Below are positions 1 to 5,417 of a stretch of DNA of 5,674 nucleotides, piece by piece (positions within the stretch are counted from its first letter, which is position 1; every line of letters begins with the position of its first letter). The stretch is from Planctomycetota bacterium. Its GTDB lineage: Bacteria; Planctomycetota; Phycisphaerae; FEN-1346. The stretch lies in assembly GCA_026387055.1 (NCBI GenBank), contig JAPLML010000726.1, forward strand, positions 1 through 5,674, in the 5' to 3' direction. The position numbers were made by a program, and so were the translations under genes. A model generated the notes under the pieces. That model saw only the letters and a program-made list of their open reading frames with translations. It did no database searches and was not told the DNA's origin.

Positions 1-123
1 CGTCAGGCTTGCGATGGCGAAGGTGAGGCAAATAAACAGCGAAATGGCCGAGATTTCTGTGCCAAGGCGACTCGCGGAGCAGCCTTGGACCTCCAGGATT
101 CGCCTCTTCCGGATGCCGATCAT
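1..123 (-). CDS. N-terminal start of an unrecognised membrane protein (partial, runs off left edge)
   Basis: An open minus-strand frame begins at ATG 123-121 and stays open for 41 codons to the window edge. The predicted start is rich in Arg/Lys (MIGIRKRRILEVQG) and is followed from about residue 24 by a hydrophobic stretch (ISAISLFICLTFAIASL) that would form a membrane segment or uncleaved signal anchor. About three quarters of the codons end in G or C, as expected for coding DNA here. A strong promoter-like sequence at 208-180 points into it, leaving a leader of roughly 50 nt. The ribosome site is weak (GAGAG about 6 nt upstream). The frame continues upstream of the ATG to an in-frame TAA at 180-178, and that stretch (AIGAIGL, then MIGIRK) faintly recalls the FtsX/MacB permease signature. 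A decayed permease fragment is therefore an alternative. The product is not recognised, and a chance open frame cannot be excluded. Confidence 0.4.
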   Translation of the reverse strand, partial: MIGIRKRRILEVQGCSASRLGTEISAISLFICLTFAIASLT

Positions 124-179
124 TCGCGTCTCTCGCAAACCAATTGCACCGATTGCTGCGAATTCTAGCGAGGCCCTTT

Positions 180-208
180 ATTGTATACAGCGGCGTTGCG
201 CCTGTCAA
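180..208 (-). promoter_or_regulatory. Near-consensus sigma-70-type promoter reading leftwards
   Basis: On the minus strand a perfect -35 hexamer TTGACA (208-203) is separated by exactly 17 nt from TACAAT (185-180), five of six matches to the -10 consensus. It faces away from the repressor gene and would start transcription near 173, ahead of the ORF at 123. On the plus strand CTGTCA (202-207), 17 nt, GATATG (225-230) is a much weaker candidate for the repressor's own promoter. Its -35 overlaps that of the leftward promoter. This is a sequence match only. Confidence 0.55.
182..189. promoter_or_regulatory. Candidate operator palindrome in the repressor upstream region
   Basis: TGTATACA is a perfect 8-bp palindrome overlapping the -10 of the leftward promoter, about 70 nt upstream of the repressor start. 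Its position, in the divergent region of a helix-turn-helix/S24 regulator, suits an operator for that regulator. Including flanks it reads TTGTATACAG, loosely like the CTGT...ACAG dyads of LexA-type boxes but with a shorter spacer. Only one copy is seen here, so this is inference from place and symmetry. Confidence 0.3.
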
Positions 209-255
209 GGGGCGTCGCTCAGACGATATGCGTTTTGACACGGGAGGTGGGCACT

Positions 256-1197
256 ATGGTCGATGACAAGGAGTTCCTGAGACGGCTCCGCGTTGCTGTG
301 GCTTCGATCGGCAAGCAAAAGGAGGCCGCCGCCGCAATCGGCATAACGGACGCACGCCTCAGCAACTACCTGAGGGGGGTCAACAGACCGGGCCCCGAGA
401 TTCTCGGCAAACTGGCAGCCGCGGCCAGAGTCCGGCAGGCTTGGCTCGTCGACGGCGCGGGGCCGATGACGGCCGAGGCCGATATCTTCGGGCCGACCGC
501 CACGGCCAGACAGCCGAGCGCCGACGAAGGGCCGCCGCTTCGCCCCACACAGAACCCGGCGCCCACGCCGGCCCCGACCGCCACCGCTTCCGCTCCGGCG
601 ATGCCGGGGGCGCAGCAGATGCTCCAGGCCATGCAGTTCATCCTGACCGGGTGGCTTCAGTCGGCGCCGGCGGCGACGGCCGCCGCCCCCCGGCAGCAAG
701 CCGAAGCCCCGCCGCCCGACGCAGGCCCGTCCTCCTGGAAGGCCGGCAAGATCATCTCGCGCAATGACTACGAGGCCCTTCCCGTGGCGAAGCGCAGGTA
801 CTTCGTGCCCATCCTCGTCCGCTCCACGGGGGGCCTCGCGGCCGTCAGCTCCCGCCGAGGTCTTGCTCGAGAGGCCGCCGAGGAGTACATCCTGGCGCCC
901 GGCGCGCCCGAGGGCACCTTTGCGGCGCGCATCACGGGCCACTCGATGTTGCCGGACTTCCCGGACGGATCCGTTGTCCTGGTGGGGGAGCCGGTCGAGC
1001 CCCTGCCCGACCTCTCGCTGCCCGCGCTGGTGGTTTATGAAGACACGATGGGAACGCTCCGGCACACCGTCAAGGTGGTCACGGCGGAAGGGGACAACGT
1101 CTGCCTCAGGCCGCTCAATCCGGTGTTCGAGGGCGATGATCGCATTCCGCGCAGCCGCGTGCGGGGGGTCTTCGGGATCGTGTGCCGCCGGTCGTAG
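256..1197 (+). CDS. HTH/S24 (LexA/CI-like) transcriptional repressor
   Basis: A 313-residue two-domain regulator. Residues about 5-65 form a small XRE-like helix-turn-helix (QKEAAAAIGITDARLSNYLR, then GVNRPGPEILGKLAAAARV) that should bind operator DNA. Residues about 71-165 are a long Pro/Ala-rich linker interrupted by a hydrophobic segment (QQMLQAMQFILTGWLQ, 120-135). Residues about 183-311 are a peptidase S24 domain with the Ser-Lys dyad visible: Ser230 in GHSM and Lys273 in TVKVV, followed by the family's LRPLNP. In LexA/CI proteins this domain dimerises and cleaves itself at an Ala-Gly about 35-38 residues before the Ser. Here that place holds Gly192-Gly193 (RSTGGLAA). The start is ATG 256, chosen because GGGAGGTG (242-249) lies just upstream; the frame extends further upstream without a ribosome site. 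It stands alone on the plus strand, diverging from the 180-208 promoter and converging on the lactonase gene. Its targets are unknown. Confidence 0.92.
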   Translation: MVDDKEFLRRLRVAVASIGKQKEAAAAIGITDARLSNYLRGVNRPGPEILGKLAAAARVRQAWLVDGAGPMTAEADIFGPTATARQPSADEGPPLRPTQNPAPTPAPTATASAPAMPGAQQMLQAMQFILTGWLQSAPAATAAAPRQQAEAPPPDAGPSSWKAGKIISRNDYEALPVAKRRYFVPILVRSTGGLAAVSSRRGLAREAAEEYILAPGAPEGTFAARITGHSMLPDFPDGSVVLVGEPVEPLPDLSLPALVVYEDTMGTLRHTVKVVTAEGDNVCLRPLNPVFEGDDRIPRSRVRGVFGIVCRRS

Positions 1198-1235
1198 CCG
1201 CGTATATGTTGAGCGAGTGTGCCATTGTCCCGATA

Positions 1236-1323
1236 GCAGGTGTGGCACGGCCGGCTTGTCCGGCCGTGGCAGAGCGCCGGTCACATTCCCCACGGCCGGA
1301 CAAGCCGGCCGTGCCACACCTGC
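1236..1323. repeat. 34-bp perfect inverted repeat with nested hairpins between convergent genes
   Basis: The arms 1236-1269 and 1290-1323 are perfectly complementary over 34 bp around a 20-nt loop. Each arm also contains its own hairpin: a 9-bp stem CACGGCCGG/CCGGCCGTG with loop CTTGT. The element can therefore fold as one long cruciform or two short hairpins. An outer, imperfect pair (about 1199-1215 against 1331-1347, ending GTTGAGCG and GTTTAGCG when read inwards) extends the symmetry. It lies in the 169-nt gap between the ends of the repressor and lactonase genes, where it could stop transcription from both sides, although no T-tract follows either arm. Its form suggests a dispersed REP/MITE-like repeat. 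Confidence 0.85.
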
Positions 1324-1366
1324 CGGGGTACGCTAAACACGTACGTAGCCGCGGACCCGGCGCCGG

Positions 1367-2218
1367 TCACTTCTTTCCCGCGTCGCCCAGCGGGCATCCG
1401 TCGGCGCGCCAGAGGACGCGCTGGCCGTGCTTCGGGATGAGCGTCCGCACCTTGGGGAACTTCGCCGCCATGTAGTCCACGAATTTCTGCGGGTCCTCGC
1501 TGTTATTCTTGAACATGTCCCAATGCGACGGCACCGCCAGCCGCACGCCCGCCGCCCCCGCGAGGTCCACCGCCTCCTGGTACGTCATGTTCCCGATGCA
1601 GTTGCCGCGGAAGCGCACGGCGTCGCGGCCGTTGATGGGAAGCAGCGCCAGGTCGATCGGGGCCGCGCGCTTGAGGCGCGTCTCAAGCCCTTCGTACTTG
1701 CACGTGTCGCCCGCGTGGTAGATCCGCAGGCCGTCGGCCTCGATGAGGTAGCCGAGGTAGGGATACCGGCCGCTCGCGGCGTCCTGGTCCAGCTGTTCGT
1801 GGGCGGCGGCCACGCCGGTGAGGCGGACGCCGGCGATCTCGACGGTCTTTGAGTCGTCGAGGCCGACGAACCGGTCCTCGGGCATCCTGAGGGCCGCGGC
1901 CATCTTCTTCCGCAGGAGCTCCGGCACGACGAACTTCGCCTTCGGCGACGCCTGGGCCAGGGCGGGCCACACGGGCCGGTCGATGTGGTCGCCGTGATCG
2001 TGGCTGCCGGTGATGACCGCGGCGTTCGTGACCTCGCCGGGCGCGAGCAGCGGCGGAGTGGTCCGGGCCTTGGACGGCGACAGGTACGGGTCGAGGTACA
2101 GCACCGCGCCGGCGACCTTCAGGATGTAGCTCAACTGGCCCATCCACCAGAAGGCGCACTCGCCCGCGGAGAGCGTGGTGGCGTCGACGTCCTTGATGAG
2201 GTCCCGGCCGGTGAGCAT
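1367..2218 (-). CDS. UlaG-like metallo-beta-lactamase-fold hydrolase
   Basis: A 283-residue MBL-fold metal-dependent hydrolase of the UlaG (L-ascorbate-6-phosphate lactonase) type. Visible landmarks are CAFWWMGQLSYIL (21-33, like the AMWWLG of UlaG), the metal site SHDHGDHID (72-80, giving His73, His75, Asp77 and His78), His140, Asp171 in YHAGDT, NGRDA (196-200), and a final metal-ligand candidate His232 in PSHWD. It has no signal peptide, so it should be cytoplasmic. It is shorter than E. coli UlaG (about 354 residues) because it lacks the long insertions, as do many UlaG-like proteins. Family members open lactones or cleave phosphoesters; the substrate here is not known, and a sugar lactone would fit the neighbours. 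The start is ATG 2218, with AGGAG (2231-2227) 8 nt upstream; the open frame to 2356 runs into repeat DNA and is not credible as coding. It is the last gene of the leftward set. Confidence 0.93.
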   Translation of the reverse strand: MLTGRDLIKDVDATTLSAGECAFWWMGQLSYILKVAGAVLYLDPYLSPSKARTTPPLLAPGEVTNAAVITGSHDHGDHIDRPVWPALAQASPKAKFVVPELLRKKMAAALRMPEDRFVGLDDSKTVEIAGVRLTGVAAAHEQLDQDAASGRYPYLGYLIEADGLRIYHAGDTCKYEGLETRLKRAAPIDLALLPINGRDAVRFRGNCIGNMTYQEAVDLAGAAGVRLAVPSHWDMFKNNSEDPQKFVDYMAAKFPKVRTLIPKHGQRVLWRADGCPLGDAGKK

Positions 2219-2251
2219 GTCGGCATCTCCTGCATCGCATGGCCCGGCGGC

Positions 2252-2450
2252 GATTAGTACTACAACGCCACTTCGCGCGGCGGGTCTCCCAAGCTCGTGC
2301 GCAGCGGGTCTCCCGACCCGCCGCGCGCAGACGCGGCTTCGCGCGGGGTAACGCACGCACGCGGCGGCTCAGGAGAGCCGCCGCGCACGGCCCGGCAGCG
2401 GGCGAGGAGACCCACCGCGCACGAGGTTAGGTGGGCTTGTAGTATTACTC
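2252..2450. mobile_element. MITE-like element of about 200 bp bounded by inverted repeats
   Basis: The ends 2252-2270 and 2432-2450 are inverted repeats matching at 15 of 19 positions, with an 11-bp core (TAGTACTACAA against TAATACTACAA) differing at one base. The interior is strongly GC-rich, holds no credible gene and is packed with hairpins. It fills most of the gap between the isomerase-like gene and the lactonase gene. The TAA stop codon of the isomerase-like gene (2447-2445) lies inside the right terminal repeat. No clear target-site duplication is visible, so mobility is inferred from form alone; a non-mobile intergenic repeat cluster is the alternative. Confidence 0.5.
2272..2423. repeat. 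Five copies of an 18-bp GC-rich motif in both orientations
   Basis: The motif GGAGACCCGCCGCGCACG appears as inverted copies at 2272-2289 (15 of 18) and 2296-2313 (17 of 18), and as direct copies at 2312-2329 (13 of 18), 2372-2389 (17 of 18) and 2406-2423 (17 of 18). Paired copies make hairpins: GCGGGTC/GACCCGC with loop TCCC (2304-2321), a 13-bp stem joining 2274-2286 to 2315-2327, and GCGGCGGCTC/GAGCCGCCGC with loop AGGA (2361-2384). The stems could end transcription or protect the mRNA 3' end of the isomerase-like gene, but no T-tract follows them. Confidence 0.7.
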
Positions 2451-3416
2451 GCCGGCGCTGATCAGGTCGAGGCGCTTCGAGTACTCCTCGAGCGAGAGGC
2501 CGCTGTCCTCGACCGTCAACCACCCGTTATATCCGACGTCGTCGAGGGCCTTCCGGACCACGGGCCAGTTGATGCTCCCGTCGCGGATCCTGGCCCAGTC
2601 GCCCCCGTGGCCGTCGGGCTTCAGCTTGTAGTCCTTGACGTGGCACTTGGCCAGCAGCGGCCCCAGGGCCCGCACCCACTCCTCCGTCGGGGCGTACTTC
2701 ACGTGGTTCCCGAGGTCCAGGTACGCCTTCACCCACCGGTTCTCGAAGGAGGCGACGAACGCCTTGAAGTACTCGGGCTTGACCCAGAGGTTGTTCCACA
2801 CGTTTTCGAGGGCGATGACGACCCGGGTCTCCTCGGCCACGGGGATGAGCTTCTTGACGGCGGCGATGGAGCCGTCGACGGCCTGGTTATGGGCGTCGAG
2901 GTAGGCCTTGTACTTGGCGTTGTCGCCCGCCACGACCTTCGTGAGGTGGCCCGTCGTCTCGTCGAATTCGAGCTGGAACTCCCAGGCCTCGGGCATGGCC
3001 ATGCCGCTGATCCGGCAGGGGACCAGCAGGAGGGCGTCGGCGCCGTAGGCCTTGCACGCGCGGATGGCCTTCTCGACGTCGGCGATGTTGCCCGCCACGG
3101 TGCCGGCGTCTTTCGAGTTGAAGTTCGCCCAGCCGTAGAGGAGCGAGTGGATGCGCAGGCCGAGTTTCTCGGCGGCGGCGCGGCTGGCGGCAGCCTCCTC
3201 GGGCGAGAGTTTCCAGTTGCTCGCCTCGCAGCCGTCGAATCCGGCGTCCTTGAGGGGCTTGAGGTTGGCCTCGTCCGGGCGGCCGACGATCATCGCCTTC
3301 TTGAGCTGGGTCTTGAACTTCGGCGTCTCCGCCGCCAGATGCGGCGCCGCCGCCAAGCCCAGCCCGGCCGCCGCCGACGCGGCCAGGAACGTGCGTCGGT
3401 TCACTCGCTCTTTCAC
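2445..3416 (-). CDS. Tat-exported xylose-isomerase-like TIM-barrel protein (sugar isomerase/epimerase family)
   Basis: A 323-residue protein of the PF01261 AP-endonuclease-2/xylose-isomerase-like TIM-barrel family. The N-terminus is a twin-arginine signal (NRRTFLAASAAAGLGLAAAP, 6-25), so it is exported folded, with cleavage likely near HLA-AE. The barrel follows from about residue 36. Likely metal ligands are Glu204 (ALENVWN), Asp234/His238 (YLDLGNHVKY), His259 (KCHVKDYKL) and Glu303 (TVEDSG), the usual Glu/Asp/His/Glu pattern. Relatives isomerise, epimerise or hydrate sugars, and some act on 3-keto-glycosides. The start is placed at GTG 3416 because GGAGGG (3429-3424) lies 7 nt upstream; the in-frame ATG at 3431 overlaps that ribosome site and has none of its own. 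A 277-nt gap and a candidate promoter (3535-3507) suggest it can be transcribed apart from the GH43-like gene. The stop codon lies in the terminal repeat of the 2252-2450 element. The exact reaction is unknown. Confidence 0.93.
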   Translation of the reverse strand: MKERVNRRTFLAASAAAGLGLAAAPHLAAETPKFKTQLKKAMIVGRPDEANLKPLKDAGFDGCEASNWKLSPEEAAASRAAAEKLGLRIHSLLYGWANFNSKDAGTVAGNIADVEKAIRACKAYGADALLLVPCRISGMAMPEAWEFQLEFDETTGHLTKVVAGDNAKYKAYLDAHNQAVDGSIAAVKKLIPVAEETRVVIALENVWNNLWVKPEYFKAFVASFENRWVKAYLDLGNHVKYAPTEEWVRALGPLLAKCHVKDYKLKPDGHGGDWARIRDGSINWPVVRKALDDVGYNGWLTVEDSGLSLEEYSKRLDLISAGE

Positions 3417-3456
3417 GGAAATGCCCTCCATGGGTTGGGTGCCACGGCCACAGCCT

Positions 3457-3472
3457 GCCCGCCTTGGCGGGC
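3457..3472 (-). other. Short GC hairpin in the leader of the TIM-barrel gene
   Basis: GCCCGCC and GGCGGGC face each other around TT (effectively a 6-bp stem with a 4-nt loop), about 40 nt upstream of the GTG start and within the transcript predicted from the 3535-3507 promoter. It may affect leader stability or simply be a common GC repeat. Confidence 0.35.
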
Positions 3473-3506
3473 GCCGCTGCGTGACCGTGCCGCTCTCGCG
3501 CCAAGC

Positions 3507-3535
3507 ATCTTGCCACGCGGCGGGGGCGAGGTCAA
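3507..3535 (-). promoter_or_regulatory. Candidate promoter for the TIM-barrel gene
   Basis: On the minus strand TTGACC (3535-3530, five of six to the -35 consensus), a 17-nt spacer ending in TGG, and CAAGAT (3512-3507) form an extended -10 type promoter (TGG before the hexamer). It lies about 90 nt upstream of the GTG start. The -10 is weak (three of six), but the spacer end and -10 resemble the candidate promoter of the DUF1080 gene (5446-5418), which lends some support. Confidence 0.4.
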
Positions 3536-3572
3536 GCAAGTAACGGGACGCAGGCCAGGCACCAGGCACTTT

Positions 3573-3593
3573 CCTCTCCCGTCAAGGGAGAGG
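3573..3593. repeat. Hairpin CCTCTCCC/GGGAGAGG downstream of the GH43-like gene
   Basis: A perfect 8-bp stem with a 5-nt loop (GTCAA), about 100 nt beyond the stop of the GH43-like gene in the direction of transcription. Such CCTCTCCC...GGGAGAGG hairpins are common intergenic repeats in GC-rich bacteria and may serve as a weak terminator or mRNA 3'-end stabiliser. There is no run of T, so intrinsic termination is not established. Confidence 0.5.
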
Positions 3594-3607
3594 GACGACA
3601 GGCGCCG

Positions 3608-3697
3608 TCACCAGAGCCGCTCAATCTGCCGCGCGAGGTCCTCGCAGGCGGGAAGGTACTCCGCCCCGCATGCCCCACGCCTCAGAAACACGCTCAC
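3608..3697 (-). CDS. Possible 29-residue ORF coupled to the GH43-like gene
   Basis: A GTG (3697-3695) overlaps the TGA stop of the GH43-like gene (3696-3694) and opens a short frame to TGA 3610-3608. The product ends in a plausible amphipathic helix (AEYLPACEDLARQIERLW), and 24 of 29 codons end in G or C. The ribosome site is weak (GGAAAG about 5 nt upstream). It may be a small coupled protein, the tail of a decayed gene joined by deletion, or chance. No family is recognised. Confidence 0.25.
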   Translation of the reverse strand: MSVFLRRGACGAEYLPACEDLARQIERLW

Positions 3698-4689
3698 GGC
3701 TGCTTTCCGGCGTCGGGCGTGGCCGCCAGCAGCCCGTCGATGATCTCCTTCGAGACCGCCAGCACCGTGCCGTGTCGGCACCCCGGCGGGAAGGACACCT
3801 CCTTCGAGACGTCGACCCACGCCTTGAGGTCCTTGGATTTCACGGCCCCGTAGTACGGCGGGTTGGCGTAGTGGTCGAAGTAGACGAAGTACTCCTGGCC
3901 GACGCGGATGGCCGACGGGCCCTCGACCCACGAGATCGTGAACGGTTCGGAGACGTTGGCCCACGGCCCTTCGGGCGACGCGGCGGAGGCCAGGCGCAGG
4001 TTCTTCTTCACGGGCTTGGCGGTCTCATCCTTGACGATGAGGAAAAACCTGCCCTCGGCCTTGAGGATCGTCGCATCGATAACATTGAATCCACCGTCGA
4101 AGAAGAGCCTGGTCTCGCTGAAGCTCTGGAAGTCCTTGGTGGTGCAGCAGTAGATGCGGTGGTTCCAGCCGTTGTCGCCCGTCTTGTCGGTGTCGGGGAA
4201 GCGGGCGGGGATGGTGGTGGACCAGAAGATGAGGAACCGGCCCTTGGCCTCGTCGTAGAAAAGCTCCGGGGCCCAGGCGTTGCGGGCGATGAGCTCGTCG
4301 GACATCACCGGGATGGCCCGCTGGGCGGACCAGTGCACCAGGTCGCGGGAGCTTGAGTAGCCGATGATGCGGTCGCGCCAGCCGGTGGTCCAGACCATGT
4401 GAACCGTGCCGTCGGGGCCGCGCGCGAGACACGGGTCGCGCATCAAGCGGTCCCCGCCGACGGTGGGTCGCAGGAACGACTTGTCGCCGCCGAGGGCCGT
4501 CCACTGGTACCCGTCGCGGCTCCAGGCCCGGTGCAGGCCGTCCTCGCCGTTGCCGCGGAAGGAGGTGAAGAGGTAGTAGGGCGGCGGCCCGGGCTCGGCG
4601 GCGCCGAGAAGAAGGCCCGCGGTCGTCAGGATCGCCAGCGCAACCCGGAGGGAAGCCGGGGCGCTCACCCGGCCTGCGGGGCGCCTCAT
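3694..4689 (-). CDS. Secreted GH43-like five-bladed beta-propeller glycoside hydrolase
   Basis: A 331-residue protein with a signal peptide (basic start MRRPAGR, hydrophobic core about 14-30, likely cut near LGA-AEP) and a GH43/GH32-superfamily propeller. Blade motifs are visible: YYLFTSF (38-44), SRDGYQWTAL (57-66), LMRDPCLARGPDGTVHMVW (82-100), GYSSSRDLVHWS (110-121), NAWAPELFYDE (137-147) and PYYGAVKSKDLKAWVD (278-293). Candidate catalytic residues are Asp85 (MRDP), Asp205 (VIDATILK) and Glu256 (VEGPSA), matching the Asp/Asp/Glu order of GH43; His306 in RHG may also lie at the active site. Family members cut arabinose, xylose or related side-chain sugars from polysaccharides; the substrate here is unknown. 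The start is ATG 4689, whose bases overlap the TGA of the DUF1080 gene (ATGA), so translation is probably coupled and the two are in one operon. Confidence 0.9.
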   Translation of the reverse strand: MRRPAGRVSAPASLRVALAILTTAGLLLGAAEPGPPPYYLFTSFRGNGEDGLHRAWSRDGYQWTALGGDKSFLRPTVGGDRLMRDPCLARGPDGTVHMVWTTGWRDRIIGYSSSRDLVHWSAQRAIPVMSDELIARNAWAPELFYDEAKGRFLIFWSTTIPARFPDTDKTGDNGWNHRIYCCTTKDFQSFSETRLFFDGGFNVIDATILKAEGRFFLIVKDETAKPVKKNLRLASAASPEGPWANVSEPFTISWVEGPSAIRVGQEYFVYFDHYANPPYYGAVKSKDLKAWVDVSKEVSFPPGCRHGTVLAVSKEIIDGLLAATPDAGKQP

Positions 4690-5324
4690 TTCGCCTCCTT
4701 GATCTCCTTGAGGCGGATGTTCTTGAACTGGACCTCCATCGGCCCGCCGCCGTGGATCTGCGGCGCGATGATGCCGTCGCGAGGGATGTTCTTATCTTCC
4801 TCCGTATATTCGGCGGTCTTGACGCCGTTGAGGGTCAACGCGATCTTGTTGCCGACGGCCTGGACCTCGTAGTCGTTCCAGTCGCCGGGCTTGAGGGCCT
4901 TCTTGAGGACCTCGTCGCTGGGACCGGCCAGGACCTTGTTCCGCCGCGCCTCGTCGTAGAGCTTGCCCCACCACCCCGGCGCCGCGTCGGCCTGGTAGCC
5001 GGCCACCTCGTGCGAGTTCGGCACCCGCTTCGAGCGGAACTGGACGCCGCTGTTCCCCTTGTTCTCCACCAGCTTCACCTGGAACCGCAGGATGAAGTCG
5101 CCGTAGGTCTTCGTGGTGGCGAGGAAATCGTTGTACGGGATGCCGGCCGAGCGGCCGATAAGCACGCCGCCCTCGACGACCCAGAGCTTCGCATCCCCTT
5201 CCCAGCCGGTGAGGTCCTTACCGTTGAAGAGCGGGACGAACCCCTCCTCCTTCTCCTCCGCCGCCCACACCGCCGCCCCCGCGAGCAGGGCCAAGCCAAT
5301 GATGCCGAGACCAAGGTATCTCAT
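4686..5324 (-). CDS. Secreted DUF1080 protein (3-keto-disaccharide hydrolase-like, PF06439)
   Basis: A 212-residue exported protein made of one PF06439 domain, a concanavalin-like beta-sandwich. The signal peptide is residues 1 to about 21 (MRYLGLGIIGLALLAGAAVW, cut near VWA-AEE). Family hallmarks in order are GFVPLFNGKDLTGW (28-41), YGDFILRFQVKL (74-85), NSGVQFRS (91-98), GYQAD (109-113), WGKLYDE (119-125), WNDYEVQAVGNKIALTLNG (149-167) and IHGGGPMEVQFKNIRLKEI (190-208), so the domain is complete. Characterised relatives cleave or hydrate 3-keto-glucosides made by oxidation of glycosides; very many planctomycetal members are uncharacterised. The start is ATG 5324 with AGGAGG (5336-5331) 6 nt upstream; the longer frame to 5477 runs through the promoter and palindromes. 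It is the first complete gene of the leftward operon and overlaps the GH43-like gene by 4 nt. Confidence 0.95.
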   Translation of the reverse strand: MRYLGLGIIGLALLAGAAVWAAEEKEEGFVPLFNGKDLTGWEGDAKLWVVEGGVLIGRSAGIPYNDFLATTKTYGDFILRFQVKLVENKGNSGVQFRSKRVPNSHEVAGYQADAAPGWWGKLYDEARRNKVLAGPSDEVLKKALKPGDWNDYEVQAVGNKIALTLNGVKTAEYTEEDKNIPRDGIIAPQIHGGGPMEVQFKNIRLKEIKEAK

Positions 5325-5348
5325 GCGCCGCCTCCTGATTGGATTGAC

Positions 5349-5360
5349 CTGTAGACACAG
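5349..5360. promoter_or_regulatory. CTGT-N4-ACAG dyad in the DUF1080 leader
   Basis: CTGTAGACACAG is an interrupted dyad 25 nt upstream of the DUF1080 start. It shares the CTGT/ACAG half-sites of LexA-type boxes but with a 4-nt rather than 8-nt spacer, and resembles TTGTATACAG in front of the repressor. A role as a binding site is speculative. Confidence 0.2.
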
Positions 5361-5383
5361 TTTCGCGCGCGTCGCGCCGGGAT

Positions 5384-5399
5384 GGTCGCCGCGGCGACC
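5384..5399. promoter_or_regulatory. 16-bp perfect palindrome just downstream of the candidate DUF1080 promoter
   Basis: GGTCGCCGCGGCGACC is perfectly self-complementary with no loop. It falls about 12-27 nt after the start point predicted from the 5446-5418 promoter, a usual place for a repressor operator. Chance symmetry in GC-rich DNA, or one more member of the nearby hairpin repeats, are alternatives. Confidence 0.35.
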
Positions 5400-5417
5400 G
5401 TTGCCCCGGCCTGCACC

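Noticed and set aside
14..238. 74-codon plus-strand frame before the repressor
   Set aside because: It has no ribosome site or recognisable motif, and its codon third positions are not coding-like; it runs across the divergent promoter region.
205..1317. Long minus-strand open frame (370 codons) opposite the repressor
   Set aside because: It is antisense to a protein with clear HTH and S24 motifs, has an Arg/Gly-rich low-complexity product typical of GC-rich shadow frames, and has no good ribosome site.
1236..1323. Classical intrinsic terminator or complete insertion sequence
   Set aside because: The stems are strong but no T-tract follows, and the 20-nt loop cannot hold a transposase; it is described only as an inverted repeat.
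2219..2356. Upstream extension of the lactonase gene to 2356
   Set aside because: The extension would translate the hairpin repeat block; ATG 2218 has AGGAG at the right distance and the MBL fold begins right after it.
2607..3743. Long plus-strand open frame (378 codons) opposite the TIM-barrel gene
   Set aside because: It is a shadow of the PF01261 gene, whose metal ligands and Tat signal are clear; the plus-strand product has no recognisable domain.
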